A DNA stretch of 64,000 nucleotides from an uncultured Bacteroidota bacterium (GTDB taxonomy: Bacteria; Bacteroidota; Bacteroidia; Bacteroidales; P3). Location of the stretch: positions 62,001 through 126,000 of the forward strand of contig CADCEC010000001.1 in assembly GCA_902800395.1 (NCBI GenBank). Direction: 5' to 3'. Position numbers and translations under genes: made by a program. This document shows, piece by piece, positions 7,214 through 15,654 of this stretch (positions are counted from its first letter, which is position 1; each line of letters opens with the position of its first letter). The notes under the pieces were generated by a model. That model saw only the letters and a list, made by a program, of their open reading frames with translations, was not told the DNA's origin and searched no databases.

Positions 7214-8790
7214 TGGGTAGTGGCGGGGACGAAACGAAGGGACTCCATGCGGTAGAGTTGTGGTTGGTCGTTTTCTAGTCCGGCCTGACGACGGCTGAGG
7301 TGAAGGGGGTGGATGAGATTGGTGAGTGTCACGCCAGGTTCGAACCAGAACTTACTGTTGCGAAGGGAGAGTCCATAGACGATATAGGTGGTTAGGTCAT
7401 AGGCTGTGGCAGCCAATGCTGAGGTGGGTTCGGAACCGAAACGGTTGCGAAAGTTAGTGAGAAAATCGATATGCACGCTGTTCCCCATATCCCAATTAGA
7501 GGTGAATGTGTGGTAGTTGAGCAGTTGCAGTTGTGCGAAGTCGATATCGGAAAAGTCGCGGGTCCAGTCGGAGAGAGTGTACAACGTAGGAGAATTGCTC
7601 TTGATGGCAGCAAGACGGTTGAGAAGATTGCTAACGTAGACGCGCATCTGGTCGGCTTGTTGGTCGTAGATGCTTAGCACATGGCAGTTGGGAGAGGCTT
7701 TTAGGGTGGAAGTGAGCTTGTTGCTCTGACTCCAGTTGAAGAGTGTGTGTTTGATGTCGCCGCGTTCAGAAAGCTGACGTTTGATTTCATTCAGGAGAGG
7801 TTTCTCACCGCTGCCGCCATGGATGATGAAAAGGTGTCCGTCAGGTCGTTCGGCTTTCATGTTGTCGAGCATGGTCTTTATCTGACTCTCTACAGAAGGT
7901 TGGATTTTAACCATGTAAGAATTGTCAGCGCAGATTTCACTGCGTGTGGACATGGGGTTGACGATATAGACTCCGGCTTGGCGTGACAGGTCAGCTGCTT
8001 TTGTGAAGGCATCTCGGAAAAGGAGTGCTACCACGACATCAGACTGGGCCACGTTGTGAGACTGAAATACTTTCTCCACGCCCTGTGCACTATTGTCGGG
8101 GACATCCACCACGTTGAGTTCCACACGGGCGGTGGTTGTCGTTGAAGACAGCTGCTCGAGAGCCATAAGCATGCCCTCATAGAATTCAATGAATTCAAAC
8201 TGGCGGTAGCTTTTCTTTCCACGTTGTTCGATGTCGAACTTTGTGGTTGAAATATCATCTATCTCGTTTAGGTGCAGCGGCATCAGTAAAGAGATGCGGA
8301 TGACATCACCCACGGACCGAACGGAGGGAGCCGGAGTAGTGGAAGATGAGACTTCTTTTGTGGTAGAGGGAGTCTGCTGACTGTCGTTCTTCTTGTCGTT
8401 TTTCTTTTCAGTTTGTTTTTTTGCAGATTCCTGTTTGTCTGCATCCATCTTTTCATCGGAGGATGAGAATTGGCCGCGGAAGGGAAGCCACACGGTGTCG
8501 CCGGCATGCAGGAAATGGATGTCGACGTGGGTGACGGCATCATAGCTATTTACCTTATAGGCCTTAGCGATAGAGTAAACGGTTTGGCCTGTCTCCACGA
8601 TGTGGACGTAGTATTTGCGCCCGTTCATCACCTGAGTCTCGTGGCTTACTTTGACAGGTGTCGTGCCTGGGGCCTGCGCTTTTAGTGAGTGGAAAGTGGA
8701 AAGCGGAAAATGGAAAGCGATGCTGACGCAAATCAACAGTATCACTTTCTCTGCTCGTCCACTGAATACATTAAATACTCTTTTTTTCAT
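7210..8790 (-). CDS. Secreted LysM protein with a type 1 periplasmic-binding fold
   Basis: The 526-residue protein starts with a signal peptide (about 1-39, ending SLKAQ). One LysM domain follows at about 58-103 (YYVHIVETGQTVYSIAKAY ... LHAGDTVWLPF), then a low-complexity Ser/Thr/Lys linker (about 105-165). A C-terminal domain of about 350 residues (RISLLMPLHLNEID ... FYEGMLMALEQL ... VVVALLFRDAFTKAADLSRQ) looks like LppC/LivJ-type binding proteins. LysM implies attachment to peptidoglycan; the binding domain could sense wall precursors or small ligands. Part of the signal peptide ([10 protein letters not shown]) is encoded by the GTGGAAA tandem repeat. It lies between guaA and lpxC in one direction. 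Confidence 0.8.
   Translation of the reverse strand: MKKRVFNVFSGRAEKVILLICVSIAFHFPLSTFHSLKAQAPGTTPVKVSHETQVMNGRKYYVHIVETGQTVYSIAKAYKVNSYDAVTHVDIHFLHAGDTVWLPFRGQFSSSDEKMDADKQESAKKQTEKKNDKKNDSQQTPSTTKEVSSSTTPAPSVRSVGDVIRISLLMPLHLNEIDDISTTKFDIEQRGKKSYRQFEFIEFYEGMLMALEQLSSTTTTARVELNVVDVPDNSAQGVEKVFQSHNVAQSDVVVALLFRDAFTKAADLSRQAGVYIVNPMSTRSEICADNSYMVKIQPSVESQIKTMLDNMKAERPDGHLFIIHGGSGEKPLLNEIKRQLSERGDIKHTLFNWSQSNKLTSTLKASPNCHVLSIYDQQADQMRVYVSNLLNRLAAIKSNSPTLYTLSDWTRDFSDIDFAQLQLLNYHTFTSNWDMGNSVHIDFLTNFRNRFGSEPTSALAATAYDLTTYIVYGLSLRNSKFWFEPGVTLTNLIHPLHLSRRQAGLENDQPQLYRMESLRFVPATTH
8688..8719. repeat. GTGGAAA heptamer repeat inside a signal peptide
   Basis: On the plus strand GTGGAAA, GTGGAAA, GCGGAAA, ATGGAAA in a row; on the coding minus strand this reads FHFPLSTFH within the signal peptide of the LysM gene. 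Confidence 0.9.
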
Positions 8791-8793
8791 AAT

Positions 8794-8825
8794 CTTTCCT
8801 CTTTACACTTTCATTTTTCCACTTG
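8794..8825. repeat. Degenerate TTTCCAC-type repeat between guaA and the LysM gene
   Basis: CTTTCCTCTTTACACTTTC and TTTTTCCACTT fill the 39-nt gap. This is a weaker copy of the same heptamer family. Confidence 0.55.
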
Positions 8826-8829
8826 GGAT

Positions 8830-10356
8830 TTATTCCCATTCTATGGTTGCGGGGGGTTTGGAACTGATGTCGTAGCAGACGCGGTTCACACCCTTGACGC
8901 GGTTGATAATCTCGTTGGAGATACGGGCCATGAAGTCGTAGGGGAGATGGCTCCAGTCGGCTGTCATGCCGTCGACGCTCTCCACGGCACGCAGTGCCAC
9001 TACGCTCTCGTAGGTGCGTTCGTCACCCATCACGCCCACGCTCTGCACGGGTAGCAGCATGGCACCTGCCTGCCAGACTTTGTCGTAGAGCCCGGCATCG
9101 CGGAGGCCTTGGATAAAGATGTGGTCTACTTCTTGGAGGATGTGTACCTTCTCGGGGGTGACATCGCTGAGGATTCGAATGGCGAGGCCTGGACCAGGGA
9201 AGGGATGGCGTCCGATGAGCTCATCCTTAATGCCCAGCTGGCGGCCCACGCCGCGGACCTCGTCCTTGAAGAGGCTTCGGAGAGGTTCCACAAGTTTCAA
9301 CTTCATATAGTCGGGCAGACCTCCCACGTTGTGGTGACTCTTGATGGTCTGGCTGGGACCCTTGACGCTGGAACTCTCAATAACGTCGGGATAGATAGTG
9401 CCTTGTCCGAGCCATTTGGCGTCGGTGATGAGTTTGGCTTCGGCATCGAAGACATCGATGAAGGTTTTGCCAATGGCCTTGCGTTTCTTCTCAGGATCTT
9501 TCACCCCAGCTAATACATCATAAAAGCGTTGCTTAGCGTCGACACCTTTCACGTTGAGGCCCATGTCCTTGTAACTCTCGAGCACATTTTCGAACTCGTT
9601 CTTGCGGAGCAGGCCGTTGTCAACGAAAATGCAGTGGAGTTGATGGCCGATGGCGCGGTTGAGCAATACGGCAGCCACAGTGGAGTCGACACCGCCGCTG
9701 AGGCCCAGTACCACTTTGTCGTCGCCCACTTTCTCGCGTAACTCTTTTACGGTTGTCTCAATGAAACTCTCGGGAGTCCACGACTGCTGACAGCCGCAGA
9801 TGTCGACAACGAAGTTATGCAGCAGGGTGTTGCCGTCCACGGAGTGGTGCACTTCGGGATGGAACTGGATGGCGTAGGTCTCTTCGCCATCTATTTTATA
9901 GCCAGCGAACTTGACGTTTTCTGTCGAGCAGATGACTTTATAGTTGTCGGGGAGAATTTCGATGGTGTCGCCATGGCTCATCCATACTTGGCTGCCCATG
10001 GGGATGCCTTTCATCAGGGGACTGTTGCTGTCGATATAGTTAAGATTGGCGCGTCCGTACTCGCGAATTTTACTTTGCTGCACACGTCCACCGCCCCATT
10101 TGGCCAGATATTGGGCACCATAACAGACGGCTAAGAGAGGAAGTTTGCCCTTAATATTCGACATGTCGGGCACGGGAGCATCTGGGGCGTTGCAGCTGAA
10201 CGGACTGCCGGAGAAGACCACACCTTTTACGTCGCTGCCAAGGGTGGGAATCTTGTTAAAAGGGTGTATCTCGCAGTAAACATGCTGCTCCCTAATCTTG
10301 CGGGCAATGAGTTGAGTGTATTGAGAGCCAAAGTCTAATATGATAATGGTGTCCAT
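8830..10356 (-). CDS. guaA: GMP synthase (glutamine-hydrolysing)
   Basis: A 508-residue cytosolic enzyme that makes GMP from XMP, ATP and glutamine. The N-terminal class I glutamine amidotransferase has nucleophile Cys78 (AVCYGAQ) and the His166/Glu168 pair (FHPEVHH). The ATP-pyrophosphatase PP-loop SGGVDST is at 220-226. The C-terminal dimerisation domain ends in the family signature KPPATIEWE. The ATG at 10356 gives the usual [13 protein letters not shown] start and lies 22 nt after an ideal promoter. Confidence 0.97.
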   Translation of the reverse strand: MDTIIILDFGSQYTQLIARKIREQHVYCEIHPFNKIPTLGSDVKGVVFSGSPFSCNAPDAPVPDMSNIKGKLPLLAVCYGAQYLAKWGGGRVQQSKIREYGRANLNYIDSNSPLMKGIPMGSQVWMSHGDTIEILPDNYKVICSTENVKFAGYKIDGEETYAIQFHPEVHHSVDGNTLLHNFVVDICGCQQSWTPESFIETTVKELREKVGDDKVVLGLSGGVDSTVAAVLLNRAIGHQLHCIFVDNGLLRKNEFENVLESYKDMGLNVKGVDAKQRFYDVLAGVKDPEKKRKAIGKTFIDVFDAEAKLITDAKWLGQGTIYPDVIESSSVKGPSQTIKSHHNVGGLPDYMKLKLVEPLRSLFKDEVRGVGRQLGIKDELIGRHPFPGPGLAIRILSDVTPEKVHILQEVDHIFIQGLRDAGLYDKVWQAGAMLLPVQSVGVMGDERTYESVVALRAVESVDGMTADWSHLPYDFMARISNEIINRVKGVNRVCYDISSKPPATIEWE

Positions 10357-10378
10357 ATATATGTTATATTTAAAAATG

Positions 10379-10409
10379 CAAAAATACTAAAAATGATTGG
10401 AATGGCAAA
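10379..10409 (-). promoter_or_regulatory. Full promoter for guaA (TTTG, 19 nt, TATTTTTG)
   Basis: Minus-strand TTTG at 10406-10409 and TATTTTTG at 10379-10386 are spaced by 19 nt. The -33 box is extended as TTTTGCCA, as in the two tRNA promoters. Confidence 0.82.
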
Positions 10410-10415
10410 ATTTTT

Positions 10416-10443
10416 TTTGAATAAATTTTTTTTCGTATCTTTG
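10416..10443 (+). promoter_or_regulatory. Promoter of the M16 peptidase operon
   Basis: A -7 box TATCTTTG at 10436-10443, followed by C, lies 14 nt before the start ATG at 10458. The nearest TTTG (10416-10419) has only a 16-nt spacer, so the -33 assignment is uncertain. It is divergent from guaA. Confidence 0.6.
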
Positions 10444-10457
10444 CATTTTGTTTTGAA

Positions 10458-11720
10458 ATGATTGATTGGAGAAAATATATATTAGCCAATGGATTGACAG
10501 TGCTGACGCATGAGGCGTGGGATACGCCTTTGACGACAGTGAATGTGCTATATAATGTGGGGGCACGGGACGAAGATCCGGGTTGCACGGGTTTTGCGCA
10601 TCTGTTTGAGCATCTGATGTTTGGCGGTACTGAGCGAGTGCCCGATTATGATGCTGTGGTGAGTTCGTTGGGAGGAGAGAATAATGCTTTTACAAACAAT
10701 GACATCACCAACTATTATGTAACAGTTCCTGTTGGCGGATTGCAGACAGCGCTGGAACTGGAGGCGGACCGGATGGAAGGGTTGAATCTGACGCAGAAAG
10801 TTTTAGAGGTGCAACAGAAAGTGGTGAAGGAGGAATATAACCAGCGGTATATGAATCGTCCGTATGGCGATATGTGGTTGTTGTTGAGATCGCTATGTTA
10901 TCAGGTTAGTCCTTATCGCTGGGCGACCATTGGCGCTGATATCCGGCATGTAGCGGAGGCTACACTGGAGGATGTGCAGCAGTTCCATGAGAAATTTTAC
11001 CGTCCTGACAATGCAATAGTTGCCATCGCAGCCCCGTTGAAGCATGAAGAGATGGTTGGGATGGCAGAACGTGCTTTTGGCACGCTTCTTCTCCCTCGCA
11101 AAAGAGTGGCAGAGTCTAGATGTTTTGCCCGAGAGCGGGAATATCCGCAGGAACCTTTGCAGATTACATCGCGGCGATTAGAAGTGATACGTGAAGTGCC
11201 ATCAGACGCTGTATACATGGCATGGCCGATGTGTGATAGGTATGATTCTGATTTCCAAGCTTGCGACTTGATAAGTGATATTCTAGGCACGGGCAACTCG
11301 AGCCGTTTGTATAGGGGAATGGTGAGTGAAGGACGTCTGGTGTCTGAGGCCGACGCCTGCATCACGGGTGATGTGGGACAAGGTCTGCTGATGGTGAGCG
11401 CTAAAGTGCGAGAAGGAGAGAGTTTTGAGGATGTGATAGATACGATAAGGAAAGAGACTCGTCGATTGACAGAAGAGACTGTCGACCCTTACGAACTGGA
11501 AAAGGTGGCAAATAGGTATGAGAGTACGTTTGTATTCTCGCAGTACAAAGCCTCGGACCGAGCAACGGGATTGTGCTACTACACATGGCTTGGCGATACC
11601 TCGTTGGTGAATAGGGAACCTGAGAGATATCGCCAGGTGACACCGGAGGGAGTACAGCGTGCGGCGCGGCGACTCTTTCGTGAGGAAAATGAAAATATAT
11701 TGATTATAAGGAAGAAATGA
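10458..11720 (+). CDS. M16-family zinc metallopeptidase (insulinase/pitrilysin)
   Basis: The 420-residue single-unit M16 protease carries the inverted zinc motif HLFEH at 48-52 (GFAHLFEHLMFGG). The third ligand Glu is in the KVVKEEYNQR segment near 125. The second half is the M16 C-terminal domain (AATLEDVQQFHEKFYRPDNA and YMAWPM ... ILGTGNSSRLYRGMV). No signal peptide is seen, so it acts in the cytosol or is exported by another route. The family degrades peptides. It opens an operon with the ion channel (ATGA overlap at 11717). Confidence 0.93.
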   Translation: MIDWRKYILANGLTVLTHEAWDTPLTTVNVLYNVGARDEDPGCTGFAHLFEHLMFGGTERVPDYDAVVSSLGGENNAFTNNDITNYYVTVPVGGLQTALELEADRMEGLNLTQKVLEVQQKVVKEEYNQRYMNRPYGDMWLLLRSLCYQVSPYRWATIGADIRHVAEATLEDVQQFHEKFYRPDNAIVAIAAPLKHEEMVGMAERAFGTLLLPRKRVAESRCFAREREYPQEPLQITSRRLEVIREVPSDAVYMAWPMCDRYDSDFQACDLISDILGTGNSSRLYRGMVSEGRLVSEADACITGDVGQGLLMVSAKVREGESFEDVIDTIRKETRRLTEETVDPYELEKVANRYESTFVFSQYKASDRATGLCYYTWLGDTSLVNREPERYRQVTPEGVQRAARRLFREENENILIIRKK

Positions 11721-12670
11721 GCATTCGTGAGAGCATAGTGACATTTCTCGGGAAATTGAAAGAGATGGTAACCCATATTAACTATCGTCCTGTGACGAAG
11801 GTGATAGGGGGTGTGATGCACAAAATCGTGCTTGAATGGTTGATGCCGAAGCGCTATCGTAATTTGACGAAAAAAGAGATTTTTGAAATTATCTTCAAGA
11901 GCGACACTCCGGCAGGTAAGAAGTTCGATGTGTGGCTTTTGGTGCTTATCGTGTCCAATATTGTGTTGCTGATGTTCGACAGTGTTTGGGGCGCGACTGA
12001 CACGATGACTTCCGGCGTGCATGAGTCGTTCTCGTTCTGGATTGTGAAGGCTTTGGAGTGGGCTTTTACATTGATTTTTACTTTCGAATACTATCTGAGA
12101 ATCTATTGCTTGAAGCACCCAATGAAGTATGTGCTCTCTTTCTGGGGCGTGATAGATTTCCTTTCTATATTTCCCGCCTATTTGAGTCTTTTCGTCCCCA
12201 CGACGCAGGCGTTGACGGTGTTGAGACTGCTGAGGGTGATGCGTATCTTCCGCATCTTCAAGATGAAACGATTCCAGATGGAGGCTTTCCATCTGATGAA
12301 TGCCCTGCGTAACAGTGCCATCAAGATATTGATTTTCATGATGGTGGTGATGGTGGCGGCTGTAATCTTGGGTACCCTCATGTATTCGTTTGAAGCCGAG
12401 GTGAATCCTGCTTTTAAGAGTATCCCCACGGGTATCTATTGGGCTGTGGTGACCATCACTACAGTAGGTTTTGGCGACGTGGTGCCGCTGACGACGCCGG
12501 GGCGCTTTCTTGCTGTGATAGTGATGTTGTTAGGTTACTCCATCATTGCTGTGCCTACAGGTATTGTGGCGGGTGAGACCCTCAAAGAATATAGCCCTAG
12601 AAATCGTCGTCGCCGTCCTGCTCCGGAAGAATTTGACAATGACGAGGAAAATGAGGCAATAAATAGCTAA
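11717..12670 (+). CDS. Voltage-gated-type potassium channel (six membrane segments)
   Basis: A 317-residue integral membrane protein. Membrane helices run from about 72 to 285. The voltage-sensor-like S4 LTVLRLLRVMRIFRIFKMKRF lies at about 166-186 with regularly spaced Arg/Lys. The pore loop carries the K+ selectivity filter TVGFGD at 249-254, then the inner helix S6. The N-terminal cytosolic part (1-70) is basic. Bacterial Kv-type proteins form tetrameric K+ channels. Coupled by ATGA to the M16 gene before it and by TAATG to the dehydrogenase after it. Confidence 0.93.
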   Translation: MSIRESIVTFLGKLKEMVTHINYRPVTKVIGGVMHKIVLEWLMPKRYRNLTKKEIFEIIFKSDTPAGKKFDVWLLVLIVSNIVLLMFDSVWGATDTMTSGVHESFSFWIVKALEWAFTLIFTFEYYLRIYCLKHPMKYVLSFWGVIDFLSIFPAYLSLFVPTTQALTVLRLLRVMRIFRIFKMKRFQMEAFHLMNALRNSAIKILIFMMVVMVAAVILGTLMYSFEAEVNPAFKSIPTGIYWAVVTITTVGFGDVVPLTTPGRFLAVIVMLLGYSIIAVPTGIVAGETLKEYSPRNRRRRPAPEEFDNDEENEAINS

Positions 12671-13611
12671 TGATGAAGAGAGTGCTTATATCCGACCGTA
12701 CCCATGAGGTGCTTCCGCAACGGCTGCGTGAGGCGGGCTTCGAGGTCCGCGTGGAGCCTGACCATGACTATGAGAGTCTGGTACGGGCGGCACAGGGTTG
12801 CGAGGGATTGGTGGTGAGAAGCAAGGTGAATATTGATCGTGCTTTCATTGACAGGGTGCCGTCACTGAAGTGCATCGGTCGCGTGGGTGCCGGCATGGAG
12901 ACCATCGATGTGGACTATGCTGAGGCTCATGGCGTTCGCTGCCTCAATTCGCCCGAGGGCAACCGCGATGCAGTGGGCGAGCATGCCGTGGGACTATTGC
13001 TGGCATTGCTGAACAATATCGCCCGTGCCGACGCCGAGGTGCGACGGGGACTGTGGCAGCGCGAGGCCAACCGTGGCTATGAGTTGGGACCATTGACGGT
13101 GGGCATCATCGGATATGGCAATATGGGACAGGCGTTTGCAAAGAGACTCAGTGGATTCGGTTGCCGGGTGATATACTATGATAAATACCTGGGAGACGCG
13201 GCAGGCCGCGTCTCTACAGAACGGGTCTCTTTGGCGGAGCTGCAGGCTGAGGCCGATGTGGTGAGTTTCCATGTGCCGTTGACGGAGGAGACGCACCATT
13301 ACCTTGATGCGGCGTTCATTGAGGCGATGGCCAAGCCGTTCTACCTTCTCAATACCTCACGCGGCGCCGTGGTGGACACTGAGGCGTTGGTGGCAGGATT
13401 GGAGAGCGGAAAGGTTCGCGGTGCGGCACTGGATGTGCTGGAATATGAGAATATGCAGGCTGATGGGCTGGGCGATGTACCGGAATGCGTACATTATTTG
13501 CAGCGGTCACCACGCACGGTACTCACGCCTCATGTGGCGGGATGGACCGTGGAATCGAAATATAAGCTCGCTGCCGTGCTGGCAGAAAAGATGATAGAGG
13601 TGCTGAAATGA
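12670..13611 (+). CDS. SerA-like D-2-hydroxyacid dehydrogenase
   Basis: A 313-residue NAD-dependent dehydrogenase of the D-isomer 2-hydroxyacid family. The substrate half (1-100) contains RVGAGMETID. The NAD Rossmann motif GYGNMG is at 148-153. The catalytic Arg lies in LLNTSRGAVVDTEAL and the catalytic His in LTPHVAGWTVES near 285. Size and sequence resemble the short form of phosphoglycerate dehydrogenase (serine synthesis), which lacks ACT domains, but glyoxylate-type substrates are possible. The coding sequence contains a small GC-rich palindrome (13193-13214) in a surface loop just after the NAD domain's second strand. Confidence 0.87.
   Translation: MMKRVLISDRTHEVLPQRLREAGFEVRVEPDHDYESLVRAAQGCEGLVVRSKVNIDRAFIDRVPSLKCIGRVGAGMETIDVDYAEAHGVRCLNSPEGNRDAVGEHAVGLLLALLNNIARADAEVRRGLWQREANRGYELGPLTVGIIGYGNMGQAFAKRLSGFGCRVIYYDKYLGDAAGRVSTERVSLAELQAEADVVSFHVPLTEETHHYLDAAFIEAMAKPFYLLNTSRGAVVDTEALVAGLESGKVRGAALDVLEYENMQADGLGDVPECVHYLQRSPRTVLTPHVAGWTVESKYKLAAVLAEKMIEVLK
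13193..13214. repeat. In-frame palindrome inside the dehydrogenase gene
   Basis: GAGACGCGG, loop CAGG, CCGCGTCTC: a perfect 9-bp hairpin read as part of YLGDAAGRVST. It is much more GC-rich and symmetrical than the surrounding codons, as expected of a REP-like insert. Confidence 0.65.
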
Positions 13612-14144
13612 TTATAGTGCAGAATAGTATAGTTTCCGATGATGTGGCCGACTGCCGCTTCTGCTGCGACCTAAGCGTGTGCAAGGGCGCTTGCTGCGTG
13701 GATGGCGACAGTGGGGCACCGCTGATGGAGGAGGAGGTGAGGAAGATTGAGGCAGTGTTGCCCGAGGCGTTGCCGAAGATGACGGAAGAGGGTAGGGCTG
13801 CTGTTGAAACTCATGGAGTTGCAGTGCGTGACAAAGACGGTGACCTTGGCACTACGCTCATCAACGGAGGCGCTTGTGCTTTCATCACCCCTGGTCCCGA
13901 CGGCTGTACTTTCTGTGCTTTGCAGGGGTTATACAAGCCGGTGTCGTGCCACCTCTACCCTATCCGCGTGGAGGATTTCGGTGAGTTTACGGCCGTCAAC
14001 TATCACCAGTGGGACATCTGCCGATGCGCCAAAGGCAAAGGAGAGCCGCTGTATGTCTACCTGAAAGAACCACTCATCCGCCGCTTCGGACAGGAGTGGT
14101 ATGACGAATTGTTGGAGCAAATAGAACTGAGAAACAATGGATAA
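13608..14144 (+). CDS. DUF3109 cysteine-rich protein
   Basis: A 178-residue protein of the DUF3109 family common in Bacteroidetes. It is rich in Cys, with clusters CRFCC, CKGACC, CAF, CTFCALQ, CHLYP and CRCAKG that resemble the YkgJ-type zinc or Fe-S binding fold. The reaction is unknown. It overlaps the dehydrogenase by ATGA and its end overlaps the start of lspA by 8 nt, so it is in the same operon. Placement beside lspA is frequent in Bacteroidetes as far as I recall. Confidence 0.88.
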   Translation: MIIVQNSIVSDDVADCRFCCDLSVCKGACCVDGDSGAPLMEEEVRKIEAVLPEALPKMTEEGRAAVETHGVAVRDKDGDLGTTLINGGACAFITPGPDGCTFCALQGLYKPVSCHLYPIRVEDFGEFTAVNYHQWDICRCAKGKGEPLYVYLKEPLIRRFGQEWYDELLEQIELRNNG

Positions 14145-14790
14145 GAAAAAACGAGCCATCATCTACGCTGTCATAGTGGCAGCCATCATTGTGGTGGACC
14201 AGATTGTGAAGATATTGGTCAAGACCCATATGCACATAGGCGAGGATATCCCGCTTATCGGGGAATGGTGCCGACTGCATTTCATAGAGAACGAGGGTTT
14301 TGCCTTCGGTATGGCTTTTGGTGGTTCCGTCGGAAAGATAGGCTTGACGCTTTTCCGCATCTTTGCCACCGGGGGTATTGCTTGGTTTATCTGGAAACAG
14401 TTAAAGGGGAACGGACGTACTTCACTCATTGCCAGTCTTACGCTTATTTTCGCTGGAGCTATAGGAAATCTGATTGACAGTTGTTTCTATGGGATGATCT
14501 TCAGTGAGAGCTACTATGATGTCGCCACGCTGTTCCCGCCGGAGGGTGGCTATGGTGTGTTCCTGCAGGGTAAGGTGGTGGATATGTTTTATTTCCCGTT
14601 GTTCGACTTCTACTGGCCGGAATGGATTCCGGTGATTGGAGGCAACTATTTCGAGTTCTTCAGTGCTATCTTCAATGTGGCCGATGCCGCTATCACAATT
14701 GGTGTAATTTGGCTGATTATCGAGCTTGCTTTCCTCGCTCCGAAGGCACAAAAGGCTGCTGCGGATGAAAAAAATCGGAATCGGAAGTAG
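14137..14790 (+). CDS. lspA: Lipoprotein signal peptidase (signal peptidase II)
   Basis: A 217-residue inner-membrane aspartic protease that cleaves prolipoproteins at the lipobox Cys. Four membrane helices are visible. The two catalytic Asp are in GAIGNLIDS (Asp114) and FNVADAAI (Asp183). Bacteroidetes LspA is longer than the E. coli enzyme because of an insert between the two motifs (about 118-160, ESYYDVATLFPPEGGYG), also present here. It serves the many lipoproteins of this window. It ends the operon that began at 10458. Confidence 0.95.
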   Translation: MDKKKRAIIYAVIVAAIIVVDQIVKILVKTHMHIGEDIPLIGEWCRLHFIENEGFAFGMAFGGSVGKIGLTLFRIFATGGIAWFIWKQLKGNGRTSLIASLTLIFAGAIGNLIDSCFYGMIFSESYYDVATLFPPEGGYGVFLQGKVVDMFYFPLFDFYWPEWIPVIGGNYFEFFSAIFNVADAAITIGVIWLIIELAFLAPKAQKAAADEKNRNRK

Positions 14791-14841
14791 TTGAAAATTA
14801 ACTGAGAATTGGAGATTTGGAATTATGAATTGAAAAAAAAT

Positions 14842-14872
14842 TTTGCCAGTTTCCAAATTCTTCGTACTTTTG
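14842..14872 (+). promoter_or_regulatory. Full promoter for tRNA-Phe (TTTG, 19 nt, TACTTTTG)
   Basis: TTTG at 14842-14845 and TACTTTTG at 14865-14872, exactly 19 nt apart. The -33 region TTTTGCCAGTTTC is identical over 13 nt to that of the tRNA-Gln promoter. Confidence 0.85.
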
Positions 14873-14890
14873 CATCCGATTTCAAGAGTT

Positions 14891-14963
14891 GGCGTCGTAG
14901 CTCAGTTGGTAGAGCGAAGGACTGAAAATCCTTGCGTCACTGGTTCAAATCCAGTCGATGCCA
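14891..14963 (+). tRNA. tRNA-Phe (anticodon GAA)
   Basis: A 73-nt cloverleaf. The acceptor stem GGCGTCG pairs with CGATGCC (one G-U) and the discriminator is A. The D arm is GCTCAGTTGGTAGAGC, the anticodon loop CTGAAAA (GAA), and the T arm CTGGTTCAAATCCAG. No CCA is encoded. Its own promoter and terminator flank it. Confidence 0.97.
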
Positions 14964-14972
14964 CACCGAAAG

Positions 14973-14997
14973 GGAGACTCAAACGAGTCTCCTTTTT
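14973..14997 (+). terminator. Rho-independent terminator of tRNA-Phe
   Basis: Perfect 8-bp stem GGAGACTC/GAGTCTCC with loop AAAC and five T, ten bases after the tRNA. Confidence 0.93.
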
Positions 14998-15036
14998 GTT
15001 TGTACAATAATTTGTGTTGCGGCGCGTTATTAAGGT

Positions 15037-15654
15037 ATGCAACGGATACTTGTAGTCGATGACGAAGAGGACCTGCGGGAGATTCTGCGGTTCAACTTGG
15101 AGGCCGAGGGCTTCGAGGTGGAGACGGCAGCCTCTGCCGAGGAGGTTCTTTCCACTTTCCACTTTCCACTTTCCACTTTCCACTTAGTTCTCTTGGACGT
15201 GATGATGGACCGCATGTCGGGCTTCGAGATGGCACAGCGGATGCGTAAGGTGGGGGACAATACGCCGATTATCTTCCTCACGGCACGCGATGCACACGAC
15301 GACCAACTGCAGGGGTTCGGCGTGGGGGCTGATGACTATATCACCAAGCCGTTCTCGTTCGACACGGTGCTGGCGCGGGTGAGGGCGGTGCTGCGGCGAT
15401 CTAGTAGTTCTAGTTTATCTAGTTCAACTAGTTTAACTAGTCTTACTAGAAGGGAACATCTTATCCTCGACCTCTTCCGGCAGCAGCCGGGGCGTTTCTT
15501 CACGAGGGAGGAAATCCTGAAGGCTGTGTGGCCCGATGATGCTTTCGTTGGGGAAAGGAGTGTGGATGTGCATATCGCGAGGCTGCGGAAGAAGCTCGGA
15601 GCCGAAGGACAACGGATTGTGAATAAAACAGGATTTGGCTATGGATTGGTCTGA
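15037..15654 (+). CDS. OmpR-family response regulator with repeat-encoded inserts
   Basis: A 205-residue two-component regulator. The receiver domain (1-118) has acidic Asp8/Asp9, phospho-acceptor Asp54 (LVLLDVMM), Thr82 and Lys104. The winged-helix DNA-binding part starts at about 138 (LTRREHLILDLF ... RSVDVHIARLRKKLG ... GFGYGLV). Two tandem-repeat stretches are translated. Residues 38-49 ([12 protein letters not shown]), just before strand 3, come from a CTTTCCA heptamer. Residues 122-137 (Ser/Thr/Leu only) come from a CTAGTTxxx nonamer and replace the usual linker and the N-terminal sheet of the OmpR effector domain. Both keep the frame, so the gene is probably functional. It overlaps its kinase. 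Confidence 0.92.
   Translation: MQRILVVDDEEDLREILRFNLEAEGFEVETAASAEEVLSTFHFPLSTFHLVLLDVMMDRMSGFEMAQRMRKVGDNTPIIFLTARDAHDDQLQGFGVGADDYITKPFSFDTVLARVRAVLRRSSSSSLSSSTSLTSLTRREHLILDLFRQQPGRFFTREEILKAVWPDDAFVGERSVDVHIARLRKKLGAEGQRIVNKTGFGYGLV
15148..15186. repeat. CTTTCCA heptamer repeat inside the response regulator
   Basis: Five near-perfect copies of CTTTCCA in a row, in frame, read as [11 protein letters not shown]. Same family as the repeat at 8688. Confidence 0.95.
15400..15450. repeat. CTAGTTxxx nonamer repeat in the response-regulator linker
   Basis: Five 9-nt copies beginning CTAGT, then a partial copy CTAGA, in frame and read as a Ser/Thr/Leu linker of about 16 residues. Confidence 0.93.
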
